Assembly (NCBI RefSeq): GCF_963678975.1
Contig: NC_089280.1
Span: 34,552,603-34,616,602 of the forward strand
DNA from: Dysidea avara
Lineage: Eukaryota; Porifera; Demospongiae; Dictyoceratida; Dysideidae
Direction of reading: 5' to 3'
DNA: 64,000 nucleotides
Below the pieces are notes generated by a model. The model saw only the letters and a list, made by a program, of their open reading frames with translations. It did no database searches and had not been told where the DNA came from. Made by a program: the position numbers and the translations under genes. Below are positions 45,742 to 58,248 of the stretch, in pieces (the stretch's first letter is position 1; each line of letters starts with the position of its first letter).

Positions 45742-48500
45742 ATGAGTCAACAAATAAAGCTGTATTATGATGTGATGTCACCTTATTCCTACATTGGTTT
45801 TGAGGTAACGAAACATATACACAGTTATAGTGAATAAGAATATTTAATTTGTTGCTAAATAGCTACCAGATATTTTATAGCTGAACCTGTGTAGAATGGT
45901 CACCTTCAGGCCAGAAAGCTTTTATGATGGCTATTATAGAGAAAAAACCTGCATAGGGTGGTCAGCAGCAATTTAGTGACTGTGACTAGTATGCAATGAA
46001 GGCAGCTGGATTATATAGTATTCATGCATTGAAAAGTAGGAAGCTAGTATGTCGAAGAGCTGTTCAGACCAAGAGTTCATAATACTAAGTAGTATTAATT
46101 TGATCAAATACCAATGTCTATTCAACCATACGCAGTAATGTTGTACAAGCTGTATTATGAACTTTGCTCAGACTCTTTAAACTTACAAAAAGCACACAAG
46201 GCACTTTAACTCATTTTTAATTAGCAGTTTGAAGGTGACGATGTAACTAACAACTGAGCAGTAGTGAATATAGGTATGACTGCCCTATATAGACTTGTAA
46301 TTGGACAATGGTTGGAACCACTAGTATCATGTTCCTTCACTGAAGGCACTTATGAGCTCCTGATATAAGACATGCAGTGACCACTGTATGAGAGTTGAAG
46401 TTATACATAATATTATGGTGATTCATAGGGGAATTCTTTTCTGGCTGCTATTCACATCAGATCACAATTCATATTTCTGTATGGGAAAACAGTAGGGACC
46501 TTGTGACAATGGTCATTATACAAAGGTGACCATGCATGGTGACTGTTATCATAGGTTCCACTGCATTGCTGGTTATTTTCTTCCTTAGGTTTTGCACCAA
46601 TACAAACAGAAATGGAATTTTCACTTGCAACTATGTCCTTTTGTTTTACCAAGGGTCAGGGAGTTAAGTGGTATGTTGCATTGTGTAACACACATTGAAT
46701 TATAGTATACCATAGACTCTGGTTATTAAGCGTATATGTTATTTTTGGAAGAAATTTATTAAGTGCATGATGATCACAAGGAGTTTCTGCTAAGGGAGCA
46801 TTGTTCAAGCAAACCACAGTTTCAGGACACCAGTATAGTATTCAGTCAAATAGTTTGCTTCAGGGTGGTAGTATCTGAGGAAGTATCTATTGTGGACACA
46901 TGTTCAGTGAGATATCAAGTGTGCACTGTGGCACTTCTAGTTTGGTAACAGCTTTTTATTAATTTATTCATTCATTAAGGCTTTACAGTAGGTCTGTAGG
47001 ACACCTGATCCTGTACAGTCTGATAAAAGAAGCATGTTTGAAAAGTTGCAGAGAAAAAAATCCATGACTGCACCTGGGCAGCTTCACAACCAGATTTTGC
47101 TGCCATTCTAGGTAGCATGAACTCGGTTTGCAGCAGTAATTTCAACTGGAGTTATGTCCTTAGCAAACTACTGTCCAGCAGTACAAGTATACCTGTGCAC
47201 TCAACAAGTTTTTATTTTATTTTTATTTTATTTTTTATTTTTATTTTTTTGTGCACTCAACAGGTAATAATTATGTGCTTATAGTCGCCATGTGCAGCTA
47301 TAAAATAACCAGAGTCTATATAAAGTTTTCTAGATGGCACTGTACTTAGCTACAGTAAATAAAGTTTGCATGTATATTATCAGTTGCAGTTAGCAATTCA
47401 TGTTATCTATATTTACTCCACAGAGATTTCATGTTTAATCTGACATGTGGATTTGTTACAATAATATTCTCAGATTGTTGCAATAATATTCTCAATAGCA
47501 CCTTGATGCTTTGTTTTGAAATAAGTCAAGTGATTAGAACCAGCGTTGAAACCGGGTCGGGTCGTCCGGGTCATATTTTCTCCGGGTCATCCGGGTCTGA
47601 CCCGGTTTACAATTTATCCGGGTCTGACCCGGATTGGATCACGTGAGAAACGAAATTGTTCGTTTGACGACGTGGAACATATAAAGGGTAGTTGGAAAAG
47701 GCGGATACGGTCGGACGCGGACACGGACGCGGACATTTTCAAAAAGCACTTTTACATTTATGTAACAGTTATTTTTCATACCTAATGCTGTTTTTACAGC
47801 AGTCTTCGCTTCGAGACCCAGGCGTCGATCCTTTCATAGCGCTTATCCATTTATAAAGCACTGCACAGCATGCCAAAGACCATAATGGTGTTGTACACAT
47901 GTTCTAAAGTCTAATACAGAGTTATATAGTTGTAGAGATTAGCTTGTATTCCCCATGCAACTTAGCTTAGCAGGCCAAATCCACAATCTTACGCCTTTTA
48001 GTATAAGGCGCAAGCGCTTATACCGAGTGTTGAAGATTTCAAGGACCTGGCCCACGAGATTAAGTTGGGACATGCTAGATTAATCTCTGTGACTCTGAAT
48101 TAGATTTCTAGAGCACGTATACAACACTGTAATGGTCTTTAGAGTGCTAGTCTATCCTTCGCACGTGCGCTTATAAATGGATAAGCGCTATGAAAAGATC
48201 GACGCCTGGGTCTGGAGGCGAAGACTGCTGTAAAAACAGCGTTAGGTATGAAAATTAACTGTTATATAAATGTAAAAGTCCTTTTTGAAAATGTCTGTGT
48301 CCGTGTCCGCGTCCGACCGTACCCGCCTTTTCCAATTACCCACATAGAAACGCTATCGCGTAGCTCTTTCGTGAGCCACGCCTACTTATCGCATTACCAA
48401 CAACATATGCTCAGCCACGCCTATTTGTTAGTAAGTGCAGTATGTAGCACGAAACTGAGGGTATCTATGGTGAGGGGTAGCTATTGTCAGTAGGTGAAGA

Positions 48501-48535
<35 letters not shown>

Positions 48536-51323
48536 GTCTTCAACCTACAGCTAGGCTGAAGTTTTCAATATTTACTCAACACGAATCGAACGCTCAAAAT
48601 GTAGACTCGTTCGCTAACCCGAGACTAGCCGAAACACGTCTCGGCTTTAATTAATCCGGGTCACATCCGGGTCAGTGGGTCATCCGGGTCAGCAGTAGTG
48701 ACCCGGTTTCAACGTTGATTAGAACTAAATATTAGTATTACACTTGTTAGTCAAGGTCCCTTGACAAAAATCTGATTAACTAAATTGTGTGGTGTGATTC
48801 TACACATGTCTGAATTATCAATTGGTGTTACCATACTGTGGTTGCTTAGCGATGGTTGTTAGGTAACCACTGCTAAAGTAAAAGGTTATTTTACTGCCAT
48901 AGCTAGGTAATGGTTGCTAAGTGTGATTAGCTTTTTGCTGTAGTGAACTACTGTTACAGTTGTTATGGTAGGATGGCTAGGAAGGAAATAGTCACCTTGC
49001 ACTATTTTACTCCTTACTGTTTACAACGCTCACACCATTAATCCCGAATATCACAGCCAGCTGTCCTATTTGCTACATATACTAATATGCATCACAGTAC
49101 CATGAAAACATGACAACAGAATTTTTTCAGATTAAATATTTCCATTATGGATGCACTCTACAGTTAAATTGCCCTTAAGTAACAAAATTCATCATAATAT
49201 CAAGAGTTTATAATGTGGGAGGGCTCCCACAATATACATTTATTAAGAAAGGAAACTTGCATCCCAGCATGTTACCAGCTGATGTGAATTTGATCCCTGG
49301 ATCGGTACATAGTTAATAACTTATGTAATTAGTTGTGTGTATGATATTTTGGTTAACTTGTGTATCATCATCATCTACTTTAACAGGTAACCACTCTCAA
49401 AATGTTCCACTAAAAGCCCAGTATGTAGGACAGGATGTTGCAAGACTGGCTGAATATTATTGTATTCCATTAAACCCACCTCCACCTTCAGTGAGTGTAG
49501 TGGTCTATTATCACACTACTAGTTAGTGTTGTGTTTCTAACCATACAGAAACTTGCTGAGGCTTTGTTTGTGAAAGGTGAGACTATTATGTGCATGTACT
49601 CAGTGTAGCTATGTTGTGGTGGTTACACTGGAGGGTTATACATGGTAGAACTATTATCTGATTGGACTTGTAGCTAGGAGGAAAGTGGGATTTTTTCAAT
49701 AAAAAGTGGCACTGATATCATCAGGAACTTTATTATAAGTTCCAATACTTCAATCATTTCAATTGAATTATAGTAGTTACATAGTAATGTGCATCATTTA
49801 TGTTATGCTCGCTTGTGTGTGGCTAATGCTTACTGTGGGCTGTACATTTGAACTTGTGTACTATTAATGATGTCATATAGCCACTACACCATGTACTCTT
49901 AAGTGTCTAATCTCTGTGATGTAGGGACGCTGAGAGCTCAGCTATTACTAACTGCAGCCAACTTGGAGTATCCTGATAGTGTTGAGGCAATATCTAGGAA
50001 ATTGTTTATGCGGTTGTGGGCAAAGGTATGTTAACACAAAAGTATAGATTAAGGATGTGAATTGTATTGCGGATAATTATGTTTTTATTATAATGTATCA
50101 GTATTGATGAAATTATGATGTCACAGTTATAAATACGGTATTGCTAAAAATATTCTTAATCTGGTTATCTGGACAAAAAGTTTGTAGTGCAAGTAATCTG
50201 GCTATCTGGTTCTATTATTGTAATATTGCCTATAATCTTGTCCATTCTTCACTACTACAGGATGAAGATATCACAGAAGATGCTAGCTTGATCCAAGTGT
50301 GTTGGTGGCTACTGACTTGTATCATAACACATTATGGTTTCCCCTCAGGCATGTGTTAAAGCTGGAATTGTGAAGGAAGAAGCTAGAAAACTGCTGGCTC
50401 GTTCTAAGGATCAAAATGTCAAAGAAAAGTTGGAAGCAACAACACAGGAAGCATTTGGGTTTGGGGTGAGTCCGCCTGTAATAATACAGCAAGGAGTATA
50501 GTATATGTATATCTCTTGCATGGGCTCACCAATTTACCTGCAGGTAATACCTTTATACCTGTGTTCAGGAATACATCCAGAAGATGTTGATGTGAGGGGC
50601 TGGCCTGGGTTTAGAATATGTTTCTGGAAATAGGGTATATTGGCTATCTATAACACGCACTATCTCGATAAAAACTTTCATGGCGAAGTTTACATATCTG
50701 AATAATATATAGTATTACTAAACTGTAGGTATAGAGAGTAGGGTTAAATCCTAGATAAGGATGATGACTTTTGTTGTAAAACTACTTTTAAGAGCACACA
50801 TTTTGAACAAGAGTGTGATTTCAGACACCATCCATACACTGTGACAAGTTTAGGTCAGCTGTTTGCTAGTTAACTGTCCAGGTGTGAAATTGGTAGGCTA
50901 CATGACATAATGATAATTTACGACAACATAAGTATTGCTTTCTACACACTAACACAGTATAATTACTGTATGAGGAAATGGACAAATTATTACAAATGGT
51001 TGTATGTTTCAATGAAGGCATTTGGTGCTCCATTTATGGTAGTGATGAAGGACAAGCCAGAAGTATTCTGGGGTCAAGACAGGATTGAACTAATGGGTCA
51101 TACTCTTGGTAAGTCTTGTACGTGATGTCTGTCTGTCAGTGTGTTAGTCCACTACACAGGATTGAAGTGGGAAGGACCATTAGTGATAAAAACAAACCAC
51201 AACTCTTCCTCCCAAAGTGTGGATAAGTCTAGAGATTCCACTGTCTTCACTTCACTTACAAAATGGATGATACTGCTTGTCCCAATCATTATACTTATTG
51301 TACTTCAATGGCTCAATTATTGA
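45742..51323 (+). CDS. GSTK B: glutathione S-transferase kappa with C-terminal membrane anchor (260 aa)
   Basis: Kappa-class GST/DsbA-like protein; the family conjugates glutathione in mitochondria and peroxisomes. Exons: 45,742-45,804, 46,589-46,667, 49,387-49,490, 49,559-49,586, 49,925-50,025, 50,261-50,296, 50,349-50,465, 51,018-51,108, 51,160-51,323. All introns are GT-AG with consistent phases and no internal stop. Exon 1 carries YYDVMSPYSYIGFE with the active-site SPYS. Later motifs are RLAEYYCIPLNP, LLLTAANLEYPDS, DEDITEDASLIQ, EATTQEAFGFG, AFGAPFMVV and FWGQDRIELMGHTLG, all matching animal GSTK1 in order. Human GSTK1 has 226 aa; the excess is a C-terminal tail with WMILLVPIIILIVLQWL before Asn-Tyr-stop. 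The long intron 2 holds the hAT/Mutator nest (47,541-48,717). Confidence 0.92.
47217..47252 (+). repeat. (TTTTA)n low-complexity tract
   Basis: T-rich pentamer tract in intron 2 of GSTK B. Confidence 0.85.
47686..48341. mobile_element. Mutator-like MITE nested in the hAT element
   Basis: Inverted arms of about 170 bp begin GGGTAGTTGGAAAAGGCGG and include GGTCGGACGCGGACACGGAC and GACCCAGGCGTCGATC. The 9-bp flanks ACATATAAA (47,677-47,685) and ACATAGAAA (48,342-48,350) match at 8 of 9 positions. No transposase. Confidence 0.85.
48496..48541. repeat. GAAGACC-poly(T)-GGTCTTC cassette
   Basis: About 32 T residues between GAAGACC and its inverse GGTCTTC. The same arrangement (poly(A) between GAAGACC and GGTC) occurs inside the MITEs at 23,254 and 43,289. 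Confidence 0.85.
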
Positions 51324-52898
51324 TACGGGCACTAATTCAGTTCTTGGATTTCAGAACAATGATTTTTTCCTTATATGATTTTGCTAGTGTACAGAGAAAT
51401 GTCATTAATCTCACATTTTGTTGCATGGTTAATTGGCAGAATTATATTTGTTGATAAACCATATCAGCAGACTGATAATTTGGTTGATGGGTTCCACATT
51501 CACTCACAACGACATTGGACCAATAACAGGATTGGCAGAATTTTGGTTGCACCAAGTCTCTCAATTAAATTCCCTGCCATTTCAACCACATATAACAACA
51601 TTAGCTATGTGTTGTGGATTATAAAACAGGCAAATGTCAGTAGCACAAAGGTTCCCTCCAAACTGATGCTCTTATGATTCAACATCAAATATTCTACTAC
51701 ATGATATCTTGTTAAAAAGTCTTAGTGAGTGTTTCTAACATCAAATAATATAGTATCAAAACTTAGAAAAAACTTACAGAATCACAGATAGCTATTACTT
51801 TTTAAAAATTGCCGATTCTGATTGTTGGTCTGTCCGCTAGCTGAGCACAGTTGTAAAACCTATAGTGGCTATACAGCTCATTGTACAGTTACTATCTTAT
51901 GTCTAGCACAACAAAGTAGAATTGAAGATAAAGACAAGGCACAGAGAGCAATTGGTCTTTTGAACCCCAAATGGAATATAATATTATGAGTTTGCTATTG
52001 TGGAAACCACATCAAGGCGTTCATTTTCCATACCAACACTTTCTTTACTGACGAGAATATAAATATCACAAAATAGTTCTAAGTGCTTATGCTATCAGTT
52101 GCACTTGTTATTATTGGTTTGCTGGAGAAAACAGAATGCATGTGACCACACCCCTTAATGATTATACTATCCCTCTACCAGTCCATGTCAAAGTAGGGAT
52201 TTTCCCACATAGCCATGTTGTAATACCATTATCCATTGTTTCACAACTTTATAGCACTTGAATTTATACTCTTTAAATACTGACATGTAAAGCATTGAAG
52301 TGTGACTAGAAAGTGATACAATGAACACATAGTTAATTGGGTTAAGGAGTAATTTTAATTCACTTTGAAGCTACATATACGAGTACCTGACACACAGAAC
52401 AATGCATGTAGATTGTTATGTAATCAGTAGACTGGAAATCACACACATTATAGATTATGTGATTGTACTATGTACACTCATGTAACCATTAAGTGTTGTA
52501 GTACAGCGTCTTGTAGCTACAGAATAAATCCTGCCCTTATACATGAGGATTTGCCAATACTGGCTAGTCACAATATAAGTAATGCACCAGTGATACACTG
52601 GATTAGTATACCTGTGTAAACAGCAGCCGGCTTTGTGTGCATATGCATGGGTGTGTGTAGTATGTGTGTTTGTGTGTAAAGTATGTGTGTGTATGTGTGT
52701 GTATGTGTGTATCTCAGTATGGTGTGTAATATGTGTGTTTGTATGTATATATAGTATATATAGTGTGTGTATGTGTGCGAGCATGATTTAAAAGCTTTAA
52801 AGCATTCACTGTAGTCAGCTGCTTTATCACTTCTGTGTGTTATTACATCGAGAATAATCTCTATAGCAACATGGACTGAGAGGAAGTCTTGATCTTAT

Positions 52899-52957
52899 AG
52901 GACAGCTACTATACAGTAGAACCTTTCTGAGAGGTTCTACTGTAGAGTAGCGAAGAA
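52899..52957. repeat. Hairpin downstream of GSTK B
   Basis: Counterpart of 29,755-29,816: CAGTAGAACCTTTCTGAGAG continuing to its inverse, here with a more degraded right arm. Confidence 0.65.
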
Positions 52958-53264
52958 TTCTTAGAAGACCCTCCCTGTAAAGGATGCTGTATGTACATTT
53001 AACTTCCTTATAAAGGATTGTTCTGATGCCATTTTACTTCTGTAAAGACAACCAATTGAGACTTCATCAAATCAGTCAGTCACAAAAGTGACTGTTAAAT
53101 ATTCCACTGTATGTTATGTAGTAGTGTTTGATAGGAGTGGTGACTGTACTGTTTATGGAATGTGTGTAGCGGTGTACTTGCAATGTAAACTTTCAAACCT
53201 CACTACATTTCCAGTAACAATTTAAATAACTAATTACTATAACAAGTATACTAAATTAGTAGAA

Positions 53265-53384
53265 CCTCACCCAATTACTCAGTTGGCTATATATATACTG
53301 CTCTCCTCTTTGTTTGGTCATTTAATTGTGTCAGAGAATTTGGTAGGGAATCAACCAAACCTGTGTCTACATGTTGTACTGAAA
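53265..53384 (+). promoter_or_regulatory. Conserved 5' flank before the outer first exon of GSTK C
   Basis: It shares 'ctgctctcctctttgtttggtc', 'gtgtcagagaat', 'tagggaatcaacc' and the GAAAATG start context with copies A, B and D. Confidence 0.5.
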
Positions 53385-53447
53385 ATGACTCAACAAATTA
53401 AACTGTACTATGATGTGATGTCACCATATTCCTGGATAGGCTTTGAG
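53385..53447 (+). CDS. Outer alternative first exon of GSTK C
   Basis: A 63-bp open exon begins with ATG and encodes YYDVMSPYSWIGFE, ending at a GTAAGT donor in the same phase as the other first exons. It is nearly identical to the first exon of copy D (60,246-60,308), apart from Asn for Asp there. It can splice directly to exon 2 at 54,649. A second full first exon lies at 54,319-54,381. Either two promoters are used or one exon is a relic. Confidence 0.7.
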
Positions 53448-54318
53448 GTAAGTAGATGCACATTATGAGAAGTACATAAAAGAATCTTGTAGCTATTACT
53501 AGCTGTGGTATGAATTGCTTACATGTATAAGATTTGTGTTCATATTCAAAATTGTTTCAGTCAGTTGTAGCTAGCTTTAAGTAGTCAGTTTTGTGAAGTA
53601 AGGATTACTGGATTATTAGATTTAAAAAGTTGCTGCAAACATTTTTTGATATAAAAGCATACAAGTAGTACTGAGCTAGCATTCATGTGTAGCTATAATT
53701 ATTTTATGTAACTGTTGTGTGTAACACATTATAGAGCTAAGTATGTACATGGCTATGTGTAACACTAACACTTTTCAAAAATAAAAGCAAAGTTGTTTGA
53801 TTGTATTACCCTAACAGTAGTCAAGTGTGACACCATTTTCTACTAGACTGCAAATACAACAACAACACTACATAATTATAAGCGGAGCCATACAACAGCC
53901 CAAACAAAGCAGAAAACAAGCACAAGAGGTAATTATCTACAAATCGCCGGAGGTTTTTCCTTTAACTTGAAATGTGCATATAAAAACATACAGTGCATGT
54001 GTTTATATCTTCAAAGCTCACTCTGTTACGTACACTATACATATAGCTATATGTTTTAAAAAGATGACGTGAGGTACCGTGATGACATATGGTCAGTGCA
54101 TTTTCAGTGGAAGAACACGGGACATGCATAAGCTACGTAACATGTGCATGTACACATTAATTTAACGCCACACATTGATATCTATCAACACTACAAGTAT
54201 CAAAACATGTCACAATATGTACTGTGTGTGGAGGTGTTAATATTGTTAGTAGTGTGAATTTTTGTTGTGACACTTGAGGCTTGAGTGAGTGACTAGTACT
54301 TACTTGTGTTTGCTGAAA

Positions 54319-57300
54319 ATGAGCAAGTATATCCAACTGTACTATGATGTTATGTCACCATATTCCTGGATAGGTTTTGAGGTAAATATACAATAACTAG
54401 TTTGTGCGTAATGAGAAATATATAGCAGACCTGACACATTAGGTAAAGAAGCTTACCTATACTAGCTACGTACATCCATTTCATGCATACTCGATGGTGC
54501 ACATGATGAAGAGTGATTTGTTTTGTAACTAAGTAACAAGTGCCACTGTTGGAGTACCTAGCTAACTATGAAGCAAGCAGCAATGGCATGACATTTTAAT
54601 CTATGTATTAGTAGTGGTATATGATAAGCCGTATTATTTCTTTCTTAGGTTCTCCATCGATACAAACAAAAATGGGACCTTGATTTGCAACTGTGTCCTT
54701 TCCAGATCCTTAAAGTCAGGGAGCAAAGTAAGTTTGAATTATTGTGCACAGAACTGCACACGTGTGCATACTATACCAGAAGCCATACACACATACACAT
54801 TACTGACCACAGCATGCTATACACTGCATAGATCAAAGCTGAATAGCACAAAGTACAGTTAACTGCAAGGAAACAATACACTGTTAACTTAAGTTGGTCT
54901 GTATACTAAATACTTTACATGCAACTTAATGATTGGCTTGATACACATACGTATGTTTAGTATACTGTGAAGTATCAAGCACCACCAGCACCTTTTGTCA
55001 TAAAAACTACACTACACAAATTTGTGTAAAATCATTGGAATATAGGAAATAGAGATTGCTGGGAAAAAAAAAAAAGCCAAGAAACAAGAGCCAAACAAGT
55101 CAACATGTTAAACTGCTCTAGGACTACAATGGAGCCTAACACTTAGAGATCTGTGTGTTATATTTTCAAGTGTTAGGGCTTTACAACATTTGACATGCCC
55201 CATTGTAGTCCTAGAGCTGTTCAACATGTTGACTTGTTTGGCTCTTGTTTCTTGCTTTTTTTTCCGGGAATCTCTATATTTTCTATACTATTATTTTCAC
55301 ACTGTAAGCCATTTCTTGCACACGTATCAATCTGTTGGTCACATTAGCAATTAATTTGTGTAATTTTTTGCACATTAACAACATATCAGTGAACTGAGTG
55401 TCAAGAATCCTTAACACTAAGTCAAGTCACTAGGTCTAAGTCCTTGTAGGTTAGGTAATCCTAAGGCTGCAGCACATGTTGCTGTTAGACCTTCAGTGCT
55501 GGTCACTGTAAAGCACTAATTATATAACCAAGTACTAAGAATAATACGAAACGCGGTTAAAATTACGTAATAAATAAATAAATAAATAATTAAATAATTA
55601 ATAATTAATGTTTGAGAAAACTACGAGGCCTAGAGACATGAACTAACCGGGGATAGATTCGCCTGTGAATGAAGGCACAAACGTATAATCGTCGCTCCTG
55701 TTTGTGCTGATGACTTGACCATACGTGTAATTCTATATAACGCCCAGTACCACACCCTTGCTTAATTACTTACATATTGCGCGAAGAAGATTAGTGATGC
55801 CCGTGCAGGAGAGCCAGAAGCCACTTGTGTAAACAAGAAGATTACAGAAGCCACTTGTGTAAACAAGAAGATTACAAGTAAGTTTTTATGTCTGTAACAT
55901 CTCAAGTCTCCATGCCAGCTGCCAGTGGATTCATTCATGTAAATAAACAATACAAGAATTAAAACATTAAACTGACATATGCCACGCTCTTTACAATAAG
56001 CTTACAGTTACATATAAAATACAAGTAAACAATTTTGTCTTGTGCAGCTGGCATGGCGAACTTTCTTTGTGTTGGTGTCAGGCAATTCAATACGTGCTTA
56101 ATCTTTTTTGCCTTCACCTGGCGTAGCTACTAGGCTCTAGTGGCTTGGCTGTCTTCCTTTATCTGGTTCATCTGGCTTGCATACGCCTACAGCATTGTGT
56201 AGCTATCTCCTGAAAGTTGTGTATGCATAACTATGGTGTGTCACCCATCACTGTGCCATTGCTACATCACTGATGAACCTTACTTAGCTCTAGTTGATGT
56301 TGATATGCATTGCTGTATATTGGCTAATAATTTTTATCTGCATGGTGATGTTGCCTATAATGTATTGCTGCATACAATACTGCAATAATGTATAGTTCTC
56401 TCCTGTATGTTTTGTATACATATACTTTGTACACATCACTGTGCCATTTATACCACACCAATGATGTACTGGCACTTAGCTACTGGTGGCCTTTAGTTAC
56501 GATGCCACTATAGTGTTATATCTGTCACTACTGTGACATATTGAGTTGATTTGGGGATAATGCATTCACCACCTAATAGCCTCACCGGGGGGCTGTCACG
56601 TTGGTGTATGTACTTGGTTGTATGTGACGCGGTCCTAGTAATAATAATAATAATAATAACATATAATAATTATCTCATTGTACACTAACAGAATATTGCC
56701 TGAATCATGGTTTGGTTACATTCTGTTATTAGGTAGCAATCTTCCTAAAAGTAAAGAAAAGGCAATTCATGTCGGATATGATATCGCAAGACTGGCTAAG
56801 TTTTACAACATACCACTAAAGCCACCATCGGTAGGTGAATAATTTCAGTAATTTGTATAGTACTAATTGTTGTTAATTCCTCACAGAATCCTACAGAGAC
56901 TTTGATGGTAAAAGGTAAGTTAGTTGTGATATAATGCACATTAGCCACCTCTATCTATATTAGGGACAACACAGGCTCAGCAACTGCTCACTGCAGCAAA
57001 TTTGGAGTTGCCGGATAAAGTTGAGGCAATTTCTAGGGAGCTATGGATGAGAGTGTGGTCTAGGGTGGGTTGATTACACAATGCTGTAGATAATGGGCTA
57101 ATAAGAAAAAGGAGAACTAAAATTTCTAACACATTGTTGAGTTCTATTTGCATTCACTATCCATCTGTATCAGTACAGGTAGAGGTGCAATGGAATTTAT
57201 AGGAGTTAGCTGGCTATCACTGTAGTGCTTGCCCTGTGTATAGCTATATAGATGACTAACTGTGTTGAGTATAATAGACTGAGCTAGTTCAGCCAGCCAG

Positions 57301-58248
57301 CTGTGTATATATGAGGGTTGGTCAGTTTCTCAGTACACCTAGTGGTTCTTTAGTAGCTAATGATATTATCTTTCTAGGATGAAGACATTACAGAAGATAC
57401 TAGTTTGATCCAGGTGTGATATTGTGCTATTACGTTATGTGCAGAAGTATCAGATCCCATATGTAGGCATGTGTCAAAATTGGAATATCAAATGAAAATT
57501 CTAAGAAACTGTTGGCCCGTTCTAAGGATCAAGATGTCATTAATAAGTTGGAAGCTACCACACAGGAAGCGTTTAACTATGGAGTAAGTCATGACCATTT
57601 GTATATAGCAACAGGTACTAGTTACACACTCCAAATTATGGTAAAGTTAAGATTTGTTTAGTGGACTGCAATAATGTGAGATATTAAAGGAGTCAAGAAA
57701 TCAATGTGACTTCTTTACTGGTCCTTCAGATAACCATCATCATCTGATTGGCCGGTAATGATTATCAACAATACATTAGCACAGAGTACTATCCATAAAA
57801 GAAAATTGAAACATGCTAATAAAAGCACCACTCAGAAAGGATGTAGATAGTTATACCCTAACTGATCTGTATGTGTCGTGTTCAGGTGCCATATGTGCAT
57901 GATCACCTTATGTCTGTCTGTCGTTCCATCATTAAAGGCATTTGGTGCTCCATTTATGGTAGTGGGGAAGGATGATCCACAAATATTCTGGGGCTCAGAC
58001 AGGATTGAACTAATTGGCTACACACTTGGTAAGTATCCTGCATAAGTCTGTCTGTCAGTTAGTCAGTCTTTCATTATGTTGTAGGACTGAAGTGGGAAGG
58101 ACCACATGTGACAAAAACAAACCACAATTCTTCTTTCCAAAGTGTAGAGAGATCTAAAGATTCCATTGTCTTCACTTCACTTACAAAATGGATGATACTA
58201 CTTGTCCCAATCATTATACTTATTGTACTTCAATGGCTCAATTATTGA
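54319..58248 (+). CDS. GSTK C: glutathione S-transferase kappa with C-terminal membrane anchor (258 aa)
   Basis: Second intact kappa-class GST. Exons: 54,319-54,381 (or 53,385-53,447), 54,649-54,727, 56,733-56,830, 56,887-56,914, 56,964-57,064, 57,378-57,413, 57,467-57,583, 57,938-58,028, 58,085-58,248. GT-AG introns and phases agree throughout. Motifs in order: YYDVMSPYSWIGFE (SPYSW active site as in GSTK1), VLHRYKQKWDLDLQLCPF, GYDIARLAKFYNIPLKPP, SRELWMRVWSR followed by DEDITEDTSLIQ (very close to mammalian GSTK1), EATTQEAFNYGAFGAPFMVV, and FWGSDRIELIGYTLG at the glutathione-binding end. The last exon encodes a polar, Ser-rich linker and then WMILLVPIIILIVLQWL-NY-stop. The inner first exon begins MSKYIQLYY and lacks the conserved 5' flank of the other copies. 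Intron 2 is long and carries a palindromic MITE and SINE debris. Confidence 0.92.
55062..55275. mobile_element. Palindromic MITE in GSTK C intron 2
   Basis: Arms AAACAAGTCAACATGTT and CTAGGACTACAATGG pair with their inverses. An outer pair 'gaaatagagattgctggg' and its inverse extends beyond. The same element sits at the same site in copy D (61,570-61,815), so it entered before C and D separated. Confidence 0.75.
55448..55528 (+). mobile_element. SINE 3' fragment in GSTK C intron 2
   Basis: Contains 'taggttaggtaatcc', 'ggctgcagcacatgttgctg' and 'agaccttcagtgctgg', as in the SINE at 42,423. The 5' half is absent. Copy D lacks about 1.4 kb here. Confidence 0.75.
55798..55878 (+). repeat. Two 30-bp tandem repeats
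   Basis: Two consecutive copies of AGAAGCCACTTGTGTAAACA plus AGAAGATTAC. In the C-only part of intron 2. Confidence 0.85.

Larger units (their letters stand above)
47541..48717. mobile_element. hAT element with GACCCGG-rich ends in GSTK B intron 2
   Basis: Ends CAGCGTTGAAACCGGGTC and, inverted, GACCCGGTTTCAACGTTG. A perfect 8-bp TSD ATTAGAAC flanks it (47,533-47,540 and 48,718-48,725). Subterminal arrays of CCGGGTC/GACCCGG lie on both sides. It hosts a Mutator-like element and a poly(T) cassette. Same family as 33,150-34,872. Confidence 0.88.
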
